A DNA stretch of 6,611 bases from Bacteroidales bacterium (lineage in GTDB: Bacteria; Bacteroidota; Bacteroidia; Bacteroidales; Muribaculaceae): assembly GCA_014800065.1 (NCBI GenBank), contig JAAVGX010000016.1, positions 8,944 to 15,554 of the forward strand. The letters are read 5' to 3'. The position numbers and the translations under genes were made by a program. This document shows positions 1 to 6,556 of the stretch, piece by piece. The notes below the pieces were generated by a model that saw only the letters and a list, made by a program, of their open reading frames with translations, had not been told where the DNA came from and did no database searches. The stretch's first letter is position 1; each line of letters begins with the position of its first letter.

Positions 1-1970
1 TCATTCTGAATATCCTTCGTCGGTGCTGTCACGGATGCCTTGATGATGAAAGCACCATTGGCATCGGGCACAAGTTTCAGGTCGGTAGGAGCCTGGGGTA
101 CGGCTGCCGATTTGGGCTCGCCGATGCTATAACCCTCTACATAAAGACGATAGCGATCGGCCGGGCTGATGGCGTGGATGCCGATATAGTACTTGCCCGT
201 GGTTTCCGGAAGGATGATGCCCGTAAATTCCTGAACCTCTGTGTTGGTAAGGGTCAAAGGCTCAATCACGCTTGTGGTCATAGCCTCAGCGGTAGCGGCA
301 TTGCCCAGTTTCACCTCAAGTACTTCAGGATATGAGTCAGACTGAACAAAGGCTTTCAGCGTATATACATACGATTTACCGCTCTGCAGGGTGACGGGAG
401 GACTGATGAGCCAGTCGTCATGAGTCACTGCGTTGCTCATTCCGATGCTCATTGTGTTGGCGTAGAACTCCCATGTACGGGGGCTGCCATCGTATTTTTC
501 GTCGTTGTTGGCATTTATAATAGTATGGTCTTCAGCCTTCTCGGCGCTGTCGAAAACCTGCTCATAGGGAGGAATCAACGCGCCCAAAGTCACAACATTG
601 GATTGACCTTCGGCCGAATTCTTACCACGATAGGTCGCCGTAACGCCATACCAGAATTTGGTCAGACCGGTGGGCTCGTCCACAGCGTTCTCTACAGAAG
701 TGGCCGAGGTTTGCGAGGCTACGACCACTTGGCTCGGATAACGGACAACCTTGTAGGTAACATTTTCGGGGTCGATATATCCGCCGTCTACCGGCTCGGG
801 AGTGGTCCACTTCACGAGGAATTTACCATCGGCATACGAAGCGGTTACAACCGGAGCTTTGGGCGAACCGTGGCCTATGATAGCTTCGATGGTGGCCGCA
901 GGGCTGTCGCCTGCCGCATTGCTCAGAATAACACTGAAAGTGTACTTACCGTCGGCGCTTACGCTCACAGGCGCACTCACCTTCGAGCCATAAGTAGTTT
1001 CACCTTGGGCCAGAACTTCTTCACCGCTTTCAACTCGGTAGTTAACTTTACCCTGTCCGGTACCGCCTCCGAATAGCTTCGAAGGTACAGTGAACGAAAC
1101 AGTACCGCTAAGGCTGCCATTGGGAAACGAGGCTTCAAGGTCGCCACACGCCGAAGGAGCATCGCTTTCGGCCGGAGCGGTGAGGATGAAAAGACCGCAT
1201 ACCTGTTCGCCATCGGCAAAACTGCGCAGGAGCGTGGCCGCACCTGTGCTCTTGTCAACCTCATAGATACCCGCAGAGCCATCCTCTTCAGCAACAGTCC
1301 AGAACAGTCGGCCGCTCTTGGGATCAATCACCGCGGAGGTAGCATAAAAGGGTTTACATCCGGTCTCGCCGATCAAATCGCCTGTACCCTTGTTCTTATT
1401 CAGCTTGTACAGAGCGCTACCGGTGGCTGTTTTGGCAAAGCCGTAGATAGTACCATCCACATCAGCCGCGAGCGACCACCACTCTGTGTTCAGGCTTCCA
1501 AGTCTGTCCACCGACAGAAATTTGTAGTTGATGGTGCCAAACTGGTACCCGTCGCCGGAGGCGTTTTTGAAACACCCGTAAACTTTCTTGCCCACAGGGT
1601 CGTAAGTCACATCGGTAGCCAGGCAGTACTGCTCTGTGCCGATCGACGACTTCTGTTCCCAGGTTTCGACATCATAAGTCACGATTGTGGGAGTAGTGCC
1701 CAAAAAGCTGCTCTTCTCATAGCCGGCATAATAGCTGTTGTCGGCCAATACGCCGCCATATTCGGCATTCACTCCGGCTTTTACAAGTTCGAATGATTGG
1801 TCCGCTGCGGTAGGTATTTTATACAAACCAATCTTACCGGCATCGGTAATCGTCCATGCTTCGGCATTGACCACCGAACCGTAAATCACCGGATCAGCTG
1901 CACTCGCCAAGCAGGTGCTTGTCAAAGCTAATGCTCCAACAAGCAGATACTTAGGTATAATTTTTATCAT
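1..1970 (-). CDS. Secreted multi-domain protein: propeller-like region, Fn3 domains, choice-of-anchor-J-like domain (C-terminus off the left edge)
   Basis: The frame is open without a stop from the ATG at 1970 to the left edge: 656 complete codons, C-terminus missing. Residues 1-24 form a type I signal peptide (basic start MIKIIPK, hydrophobic core, ASA cleavage site near residues 22-24), so the protein is exported. Residues about 28-265 carry repeated strand-like units such as DVDGTIYGF and DPKSGRLFWTV, typical of a beta-propeller. Two Fn3-like modules follow at about 268-366 and 370-463. Residues about 465-616 resemble the choice-of-anchor-J/cleaved-adhesin jelly-roll type (FDSAE, DDWLISPPVTL, GKYYIGIHA). 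A further Fn3-like module begins near 620 (PQAPTDLKL). Proteins of this layout in Bacteroidales are usually surface or secreted proteins, often ending in a type IX sorting signal, which cannot be checked here. No catalytic motif is visible and the ligand is unknown. The gene has its own promoter and no Shine-Dalgarno sequence. Confidence 0.88.
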   Translation of the reverse strand, partial: MIKIIPKYLLVGALALTSTCLASAADPVIYGSVVNAEAWTITDAGKIGLYKIPTAADQSFELVKAGVNAEYGGVLADNSYYAGYEKSSFLGTTPTIVTYDVETWEQKSSIGTEQYCLATDVTYDPVGKKVYGCFKNASGDGYQFGTINYKFLSVDRLGSLNTEWWSLAADVDGTIYGFAKTATGSALYKLNKNKGTGDLIGETGCKPFYATSAVIDPKSGRLFWTVAEEDGSAGIYEVDKSTGAATLLRSFADGEQVCGLFILTAPAESDAPSACGDLEASFPNGSLSGTVSFTVPSKLFGGGTGQGKVNYRVESGEEVLAQGETTYGSKVSAPVSVSADGKYTFSVILSNAAGDSPAATIEAIIGHGSPKAPVVTASYADGKFLVKWTTPEPVDGGYIDPENVTYKVVRYPSQVVVASQTSATSVENAVDEPTGLTKFWYGVTATYRGKNSAEGQSNVVTLGALIPPYEQVFDSAEKAEDHTIINANNDEKYDGSPRTWEFYANTMSIGMSNAVTHDDWLISPPVTLQSGKSYVYTLKAFVQSDSYPEVLEVKLGNAATAEAMTTSVIEPLTLTNTEVQEFTGIILPETTGKYYIGIHAISPADRYRLYVEGYSIGEPKSAAVPQAPTDLKLVPDANGAFIIKASVTAPTKDIQN

Positions 1971-2124
1971 AAATAATGATTGGATTATGGAAATGATTAT
2001 ATTTATCTGACAAAAATACATAAAAATATCCATAAACCCAAATCACTCCGCAAAATGATAGCGAAATTGGATAAAAATAGTCTGAAAATGGATGGGTGAG
2101 GGGGTGGGGTGGCATTTTGGCGGG
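1971..2124. other. Intergenic region between lipoprotein and secreted-protein genes
   Basis: These 154 bases separate two minus-strand genes. The half next to the lipoprotein stop codon is rich in C on the minus strand, the other half is rich in A and T. The region holds the promoter at 2011-2042. I found no stem-loop followed by a T tract, so there is no recognisable intrinsic terminator after the lipoprotein gene and read-through into the secreted-protein gene is possible. Confidence 0.6.
2011..2042 (-). promoter_or_regulatory. Bacteroidales-type promoter for the secreted protein gene
   Basis: On the minus strand TTTG (2042-2039) is followed after exactly 20 bases by TATTTTTG (2018-2011). 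This is a full match to the -33 TTTG / -7 TAnnTTTG consensus of the Bacteroides primary sigma factor. Transcription should start near 2005, giving a leader of about 35 bases before the ATG at 1970. The leader is very AT-rich and lacks a Shine-Dalgarno sequence, as is usual in Bacteroidota. Confidence 0.8.
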
Positions 2125-4212
2125 TTAGCGGCCGTTGTTGCGTTGTAGGCCGCCCATACCGCGGAGGCCCCCTAAACCGCCCATGCCGTTATTGTTGTTG
2201 TTGTTCCGGTTATTGCGGTTGGTTTTGGGGTCGAAGGGATTTGCCATCGGGTCGAAGTAGTCGTCGTCTTCTTCATCCTCTTCGTCGGGTCCTTTTTCGC
2301 CGCGCTTAAGTTTGGGACGATTCTTCTTGATAGCATAAGGTTTCTGTGCGTCAACCGCCAATTCATACAAATCCCAGGTCTGCTCCACATCCCAATTCTT
2401 GCGAAGAGTCAGTTTTTTGGCGAAGTAGAACACTTCCTCGGGCTGAACTGAGCTGATTGGGTCGCCGGTGTCCCATTTTCCGTTGGGATTGGAATCAATG
2501 AAGGCCCTCAGATAGTAAGTGTTTGGATTCACATAGGGGATTGTCAGCTTATCCGTACCCACAGGTTTGATGCCGGTGTACTGAGGTGCATCGGAGGTGT
2601 TGAGCAGTTGCACTACCATCTGCAGGGAGTCTGTGCCGGGCATGGTGAGGATGAAGTTGGAGTATTCTTCGAGTGCGCGCACTGTGAATTCGCCCTTGAA
2701 AGGTTTGTTGTGGGTATTGTATACACCTTCGGCACCCAGAGAGTCCACGGTAAAACGGTAATGCTCGCCCGGTGTGCGTTCGAATTTCAGGATTCGGTTC
2801 AGGAGCAGATTGGTGGAATCGGCTACGATTTCAAATTCCACCGGCTGCCACAGAGTATCCACCTGTTGCTCAAGATGCCACAAGGCGGTGTCGATGCGGC
2901 TTACCGGTGTGCTGAAAGTTACTGTCAGCGGGCGATAAACGTCCAGCGTTCCGGTGTTGCGCGAGGTTATATTGAGAAATTCGCGCCTGGGGTCGGGCAG
3001 GATGATTGTGTCGCCTGTGATGGAATCGACCTGAATCAGGGATTTAAGTCGCTTTTCCTCTTCCTCTATCTCCTTTTTGCTTTTCTTCGGGTCGCGGAAG
3101 AAGAAGCGCAGCGTGTCGGAAGTCCACACCACATTTTCCAGCGTGTCGGTGCGCGGGTATCGCAGTGCAAGGCGCAGAGAGTCGGCTGCGAGCACCTCGG
3201 GGTCAGTAATCCAGTAGCGAAGGGTGTCGTTTCCGGCACTTCGTTCGGCTACCGCCCACAGGGAGTCGGGGCGGCCTATACCCGGTGCACCGTCAACTAT
3301 TGTGAGGGTAGGGGCGGTATCGGTGGGGGCGCTCAGTTTGACCTCTATGATTCGTCGTTCCGGGCGCTTATAGTCAAGCAGATAGGCCGGTTTATAGTTC
3401 GTGTTGAACCACGTCAGGAGAATGTCGTTCGGCAGGTATTGGTATCCCTCACGGCTGATGAGTGAGTCGGCTCCGGTGGATGAGTACAGAGTGTCTGTAA
3501 CGGTGATTTGCTCTACCCAGGGGCTGATTATGGAATCGTAGAATGCGATGTCCTCGGTGCGGTCCCAATGGTAATCGCGGTTCACATCGTTCATGGCGAA
3601 GATGCGGTAAAGCCCCGGTTTCAGGTTTCGGATGGTGAAGTGTCCGTACTGATTGGTCCGCGCTATCTTCTCCAGCGGCAGCGTCTGCAGGGCGGTGTCC
3701 GACAGGTTCGTATAAACACCTACGAGCATTCCCTGAGCCGGCTCAAGATTCTCGGCCTGAAGGACGATTCCGGAAATTCGAAGAGAGTCGATGGAATCAC
3801 CGGTTGAGAAGTCGATGGCAAAACCGTCGAGGATGTTTCCCTCATTGAGGTCTTTTATAGCATCGGCAAAGTCGACAGTATAAGTGGTGTTGCTTCGGAG
3901 AGTGTCGCGGAAATTTACAGTTACATGTCGTCCGTTTGCGGTTACCTGAGGAGTCTGCTTCTGTGCGGGGCTCACAATAACCTTGTTGAACGCATCTTCA
4001 AGCTGAACATTCTCGTTGAATGTCAGCGTAATTTTTGAAGGATTCACGTTTGTAGAACCGGGCGCGGGATTTGAGCGCAGAAACACGGGTGGCTCCTCAT
4101 CTCGTGCACCCCCTTCGGGACGCCCCATGCTGGCGCATGCCGCCAAAACCAGAGCCAAAGTGCTCCACACCAGCATTCGCATGCCGTTTCCTAAATTTCC
4201 CCGGCAGCTCAT
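2125..4212 (-). CDS. Ig-like (Big_5) domain lipoprotein with low-complexity C-terminal tail
   Basis: A 695-residue lipoprotein of a type widespread in Bacteroidota, with no established function. The signal peptide ends in a lipobox, LAAC, with Cys26 as the lipidated residue, so the mature protein is membrane-anchored. A Big_5-type Ig-like domain fills about 41-137 (PPVFLRSNPAPGSTNV, then ITLTFNENV). A transthyretin-like beta module at about 145-225 ends in a D-x-N-x-D loop (209-221); a similar module near 545-597 has D573-x-N-x-N-G-K-W-D. Residues 376-392 are a charged Lys/Glu stretch. The tail has an acidic run (643-651) and then an Asn/Gly-rich end (666-695). Met1 lies 5 bases after the upstream stop codon. 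Met11 (4182) or Met13 (4176) would give a shorter, more typical signal peptide, and Met11 has AGGAAA just upstream. Co-transcription with the polyprenyl synthase gene is likely; a shared function is not shown. Confidence 0.88.
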   Translation of the reverse strand: MSCRGNLGNGMRMLVWSTLALVLAACASMGRPEGGARDEEPPVFLRSNPAPGSTNVNPSKITLTFNENVQLEDAFNKVIVSPAQKQTPQVTANGRHVTVNFRDTLRSNTTYTVDFADAIKDLNEGNILDGFAIDFSTGDSIDSLRISGIVLQAENLEPAQGMLVGVYTNLSDTALQTLPLEKIARTNQYGHFTIRNLKPGLYRIFAMNDVNRDYHWDRTEDIAFYDSIISPWVEQITVTDTLYSSTGADSLISREGYQYLPNDILLTWFNTNYKPAYLLDYKRPERRIIEVKLSAPTDTAPTLTIVDGAPGIGRPDSLWAVAERSAGNDTLRYWITDPEVLAADSLRLALRYPRTDTLENVVWTSDTLRFFFRDPKKSKKEIEEEEKRLKSLIQVDSITGDTIILPDPRREFLNITSRNTGTLDVYRPLTVTFSTPVSRIDTALWHLEQQVDTLWQPVEFEIVADSTNLLLNRILKFERTPGEHYRFTVDSLGAEGVYNTHNKPFKGEFTVRALEEYSNFILTMPGTDSLQMVVQLLNTSDAPQYTGIKPVGTDKLTIPYVNPNTYYLRAFIDSNPNGKWDTGDPISSVQPEEVFYFAKKLTLRKNWDVEQTWDLYELAVDAQKPYAIKKNRPKLKRGEKGPDEEDEEDDDYFDPMANPFDPKTNRNNRNNNNNNGMGGLGGLRGMGGLQRNNGR
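2188..2223 (-). repeat. Asn-codon tract with AAC trinucleotide repeat
   Basis: On the minus strand this segment encodes Asn-rich residues 664-675 of the lipoprotein. It includes four consecutive AAC codons followed by AAT and AAC, the core lying at 2189-2206. It is a short in-frame microsatellite. A change in unit number would lengthen or shorten the Asn run without breaking the frame. Confidence 0.6.
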
Positions 4213-4217
4213 AAGAT

Positions 4218-5195
4218 TCAGTATTTACGGGAGATAATGAAATCGAACATAGCCTCGAGCTCATTCCGTACGGGAGAGACGGGCAGTCGATGCAAGCCGT
4301 CCACAGCCCTGTTGCGAAGCTCATGCATAGCCTCGTAGGCCATGTCGATGCCGCCGTGGTCGCGGGCGAAAGCCTGAATGAAGGCCACTTCTTCCGGGCT
4401 AAGCTCATCCTTTGAGAGGAGAGCCCTGACTTCTGCATTTGCTTCGGTGCCCTCGGTTGCCTGGAGTGCCTTCAGCAACGGTAGTGTTACTTTACCTTCC
4501 AGGAGGTCGTTGCCCGTGGGCTTGCCTACAAGTACGGAAGGGAAGTAGTCGAATATATCGTCGCGAATCTGGAAGCAACGTCCGAACAGAAGTGCAAAAT
4601 CGCTCAGGATGTTAAATCGTTCATCGTCCACTCCGACTGCCAGACAGCCCATTTCGGCACTTGCCACGAACAGCGATGCAGTTTTGTAGTCGATGATGCG
4701 GTAATAAGCGTCCTCGGTGAGGGAATGTTCCCGTGCATTATAGATTTGGTCGATTTCGCCCATCGAAAGGTGACGACCTAATTTGCAGAGAGCTTCGATA
4801 ATTCTGATGTCGCCGGTGGAAATGGCCTCCTGCATAGCCGATGATGTAAAGAAATCTCCCACGAGCACAGCCACATGATTGTCCCACACGGCATTTACGG
4901 TGGGTCGGTTACGTCGAGTCATCGAATTGTCCACCACATCGTCGTGGATGAGCGACGCATTGTGGAGCAACTCCACAGCGGCAGCCGAGGCAACTACCTT
5001 TTCGTTAACAGGTCCGAACATTCCGGCGCACATCATCAGCAACAGAGGGCGTAATTGTTTACCCTTGGTGCGCAGAAGCGAGGACACGATTTTGCTCAAC
5101 AAAGTGTTGGAGGATGACAACTGCATCCCAATACGGGAGTTGAGTAAATCGAGCTCGCCACTGTGAGCGGCATATATTTCTTCCAGTACGGCCAT
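4218..5195 (-). CDS. Polyprenyl diphosphate synthase, long-chain (octaprenyl-type)
   Basis: A 325-residue, all-alpha trans-prenyltransferase, the usual length for the family. It condenses isopentenyl diphosphate units onto an allylic diphosphate at the cytoplasmic face, most likely to make the menaquinone side chain. Visible motifs are GKQLRP (45-50, diphosphate binding), the first Asp-rich motif DDVVD (85-89) followed by RR (94-95), the K-T pair (171-172), the second Asp-rich motif DDIFD (212-216), and GKPTGNDLLEGKVT (224-237). The fifth residue before the first motif is the small Ala80, as in octaprenyl synthase IspB, which favours a long product over farnesyl diphosphate. Exact chain length cannot be read from sequence. 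The Met1 start fits the family N-terminus. The gene stands 117 bases downstream of msrAB and 5 bases upstream of the lipoprotein gene. All catalytic residues are present. Confidence 0.95.
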   Translation of the reverse strand: MAVLEEIYAAHSGELDLLNSRIGMQLSSSNTLLSKIVSSLLRTKGKQLRPLLLMMCAGMFGPVNEKVVASAAAVELLHNASLIHDDVVDNSMTRRNRPTVNAVWDNHVAVLVGDFFTSSAMQEAISTGDIRIIEALCKLGRHLSMGEIDQIYNAREHSLTEDAYYRIIDYKTASLFVASAEMGCLAVGVDDERFNILSDFALLFGRCFQIRDDIFDYFPSVLVGKPTGNDLLEGKVTLPLLKALQATEGTEANAEVRALLSKDELSPEEVAFIQAFARDHGGIDMAYEAMHELRNRAVDGLHRLPVSPVRNELEAMFDFIISRKY

Positions 5196-5312
5196 ATTCG
5201 GCGCAAAATTACAAAAATTAATTGACTTTTCAGCGCTCCCGGAAGAAATTTATGCACAAATGGTCACTACCTCGAAGCCAAAGTATCGTTAATGCGCCAC
5301 GGACACCAAGAA
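5196..5312. other. Intergenic region between msrAB and polyprenyl synthase genes
   Basis: These 117 bases contain no gene. They hold the candidate -7 element at 5204-5211. The only inverted repeat I noticed is the short palindrome AGCGCT (5232-5237), which is not followed by a T tract in the manner of an intrinsic terminator, so msrAB transcripts could read through into the synthase gene. Confidence 0.5.
5204..5211 (-). promoter_or_regulatory. Candidate -7 element directly upstream of the polyprenyl synthase gene
   Basis: The minus strand reads TAATTTTG (5211-5204), a full match to the TAnnTTTG -7 consensus. Only 8 bases separate it from the ATG at 5195, so the transcript would have a leader of about 3-5 bases at most. 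At the expected -33 position (about 5234-5231) the sequence is GCTG, only half matching TTTG. The element is well formed, but its position makes it tentative. Confidence 0.45.
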
Positions 5313-6257
5313 TCACTCCACCAGCTTCATAAACTCACCGTACCCTTCCGCTTCCATTCGGTCAAGTGGAATGAATCGCAGAGCCGCCGAGTTGATGCAG
5401 TAACGGAGTCCGCCCTCATCAGCAGGACCATCGGGGAACACATGACCTAAATGAGAGCCCGACGATGCTGAACGAACCTCGGTGCGAACTCTTCCGAAAG
5501 AGGTGTCGAGATGCTCAGTAATCAGATCGGACGCAATAGGCTTTGTGAATGCCGGCCAACCGCAACCCGAGTTATATTTGCGAGATGATACGAATAGAGG
5601 AGTTCCGTCGGTGATATCCACATAGATTCCCCGCCGGAATTCGTGATCGTATTCGTTTGTGAACGGAGGTTCGGTTGCTCCATTCTGTGTCACCTCCCAT
5701 TGCAGAGGGGTGAGACGATTTCGCAAATCACTCTTGGCGGCTGATTGATGATGAGGCTTCAAATCACGCGCTTCGCGGAACAGGGCCGGATTGACATGGC
5801 AATAGCCGTTTGGATTTTTTACCAGATAATCCTGATGATATTCCTCTGCGGGATAAAAGTTCTGCAGCGGTTCGGCCTCGATTGCCAGTGGCTGTTTATA
5901 GCGGCGTTGCAGGGTTTGCAACATAGCATCCACAACGGGTTCATCGGCGGGATCGGTCCAATAGATACCGGTGCGGTACTGAGTGCCTATATCATTGCCC
6001 TGACGGTTCAGCGACACGGGGTCGATGCTCTTGAAGTAAAGCCCCAACAGATCGGTAAGGCCAACCTGATCGGCATCGTACACAACTTCCACAGTTTCGG
6101 CGGCATCGGTTCTGCCGGTGCATACTTCTTGGTAAGTGGGATCAGCTACCACACTATTGGCATAGCCTGCTACGGTGGACTGAACCCCCGGTACCAGCGA
6201 AAATAAGTGTGCGGTACCCCAGAAGCAGCCACCTGCCAGATATATAGTCTTAATCAT
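5313..6257 (-). CDS. msrAB: Bifunctional peptide-methionine sulfoxide reductase MsrA-MsrB
   Basis: A 314-residue fusion that repairs oxidised methionine in proteins: the MsrA half reduces the S-sulfoxide and the MsrB half the R-sulfoxide, recycled by thioredoxin. MsrA spans about 3-158, with GCFWG (10-14, catalytic Cys11), GYAN and NPTY-like [10 protein letters not shown] (39-48), [10 protein letters not shown] (91-100), [11 protein letters not shown] (135-145) and Cys153 as likely resolving cysteine. MsrB spans about 178-300, with SGCGWPAF (230-237, Cys232 as likely recycling residue), SGSHLGHVF (266-274) and [11 protein letters not shown] (285-295, catalytic Cys287). The two CxxC zinc-binding pairs of zinc-type MsrB are absent (the first site reads DITDGTPLF), so this is the zinc-free type. 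There is no signal peptide, which implies a cytoplasmic enzyme. Both active sites look intact. The start at 6257 places GCFWG at the standard distance from the N-terminus. No clear promoter is visible upstream. Confidence 0.96.
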   Translation of the reverse strand: MIKTIYLAGGCFWGTAHLFSLVPGVQSTVAGYANSVVADPTYQEVCTGRTDAAETVEVVYDADQVGLTDLLGLYFKSIDPVSLNRQGNDIGTQYRTGIYWTDPADEPVVDAMLQTLQRRYKQPLAIEAEPLQNFYPAEEYHQDYLVKNPNGYCHVNPALFREARDLKPHHQSAAKSDLRNRLTPLQWEVTQNGATEPPFTNEYDHEFRRGIYVDITDGTPLFVSSRKYNSGCGWPAFTKPIASDLITEHLDTSFGRVRTEVRSASSGSHLGHVFPDGPADEGGLRYCINSAALRFIPLDRMEAEGYGEFMKLVE

Positions 6258-6422
6258 CTCGCTTAAGTTGGAATTTAGTTATTAAATCATTAACAACCTA
6301 AAATTCCTTTTGGTTTTTTGTGGGGCGCGATGTTTTATAGCAAAATGTCAATGTTCTCTTTGCCACAGTGTGAGAAAAGGCAAACTGCGCAAATCATACA
6401 ATAATTCCCCAAACCCCCACCG
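6258..6422. other. AT-rich part of the divergent intergenic region upstream of msrAB
   Basis: This stretch separates msrAB (minus strand) from the plus-strand promoter. It should contain the msrAB promoter, but on the minus strand I find no TAnnTTTG element with a spaced TTTG. The nearest resemblance is TAGGTTG at 6300-6294, which is weak. Minus-strand TTAAGCGAG just before the ATG at 6257 offers at most a poor ribosome binding site. No protein-coding sequence is supported here. Confidence 0.5.
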
Positions 6423-6430
6423 TAACTTTG
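6423..6430 (+). promoter_or_regulatory. -7 promoter element for the divergent plus-strand gene
   Basis: TAACTTTG followed by C is a full match to the Bacteroides -7 consensus TAnnTTTG. It lies in a sharp transition from AT-rich to C-rich sequence. No TTTG occurs at the expected -33 position (about 6398-6403), so only half of the promoter is canonical. Transcription would begin near 6436, giving a leader of about 120 bases before the ATG at 6557. Confidence 0.6.
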
Positions 6431-6454
6431 CCCCCAAAACCCCGGCGAACCGTA

Positions 6455-6479
6455 GGGACATCGCTTTGCGATGTAACCC
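6455..6479 (+). repeat. Leader hairpin 1
   Basis: The perfect 7-bp stem ACATCGC / GCGATGT (6458-6464 with 6468-6474) closes a TTT loop. GGG (6455-6457) can add three pairs with CCC (6477-6479) across an AA bulge. The descending arm contains ATG followed at once by TAA (6471-6476), a start-stop minimal reading frame. Confidence 0.65.
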
Positions 6480-6504
6480 ACGCCCAAACCGGCACAATAG
6501 CAAC

Positions 6505-6518
6505 GCCGCGCAAGCGGC
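6505..6518 (+). repeat. Leader hairpin 2 with GCAA tetraloop
   Basis: A 5-bp all-GC stem, GCCGC / GCGGC (6505-6509 with 6514-6518), closes the loop GCAA. GCAA belongs to the stable GNRA tetraloop class, consistent with folding as RNA on the plus strand. Confidence 0.6.
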
Positions 6519-6533
6519 ACTTTGTCTTCGGCC

Positions 6534-6549
6534 CCGAGCTTCAGCTCGG
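6534..6549 (+). repeat. Leader hairpin 3 next to the start codon
   Basis: The stem CCGAGC / GCTCGG (6534-6539 with 6544-6549) closes the loop TTCA; the outer loop bases T and A could form a seventh pair. It ends 7 bases before the ATG at 6557, where it could affect ribosome access. No T tract follows, so it is not an intrinsic terminator. Confidence 0.6.
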
Positions 6550-6556
6550 ACTAACT

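Noticed and set aside
420..1076. A 218-codon plus-strand frame opposite the secreted protein gene
   Set aside because: It is codon-aligned antisense. The sense gene has only about four TTA/CTA/TCA codons in 656, which explains the openness, and the sense protein has a signal peptide and domains.
2608..3465. A 285-codon open frame on the plus strand, opposite the lipoprotein gene
   Set aside because: It is codon-aligned antisense to a clearly real gene and stays open because that gene rarely uses TTA, CTA or TCA codons. Its protein is Cys/Gly/His-rich without any domain, and no promoter-like element stands before it.
4097..4438. A minus-strand frame spanning the synthase-lipoprotein junction, possibly a frameshifted or fused product
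   Set aside because: Both flanking genes are intact in their own frames with normal ends; this third frame is Arg/Ser-rich noise.
5228..5245. Possible terminator around the AGCGCT palindrome downstream of msrAB
   Set aside because: The stem is only a few base pairs, has no proper loop, and no T run follows on the minus strand.
5745..6206. A 153-codon plus-strand frame with hydrophobic segments, opposite msrAB
   Set aside because: It is codon-aligned antisense to the well-supported MsrA domain. Hydrophobic stretches arise readily in such shadows.
6335..6520. A 61-codon minus-strand frame in the divergent intergenic region
   Set aside because: It crosses hairpins 1 and 2 and the plus-strand -7 element, has no promoter or family resemblance, and ends before msrAB with no sensible context.
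6534..6556. Hairpin 3 as an intrinsic terminator or attenuator
   Set aside because: The stem is stable, but the bases after it (ACTAACTATGA) contain no T tract, so intrinsic termination is not supported.
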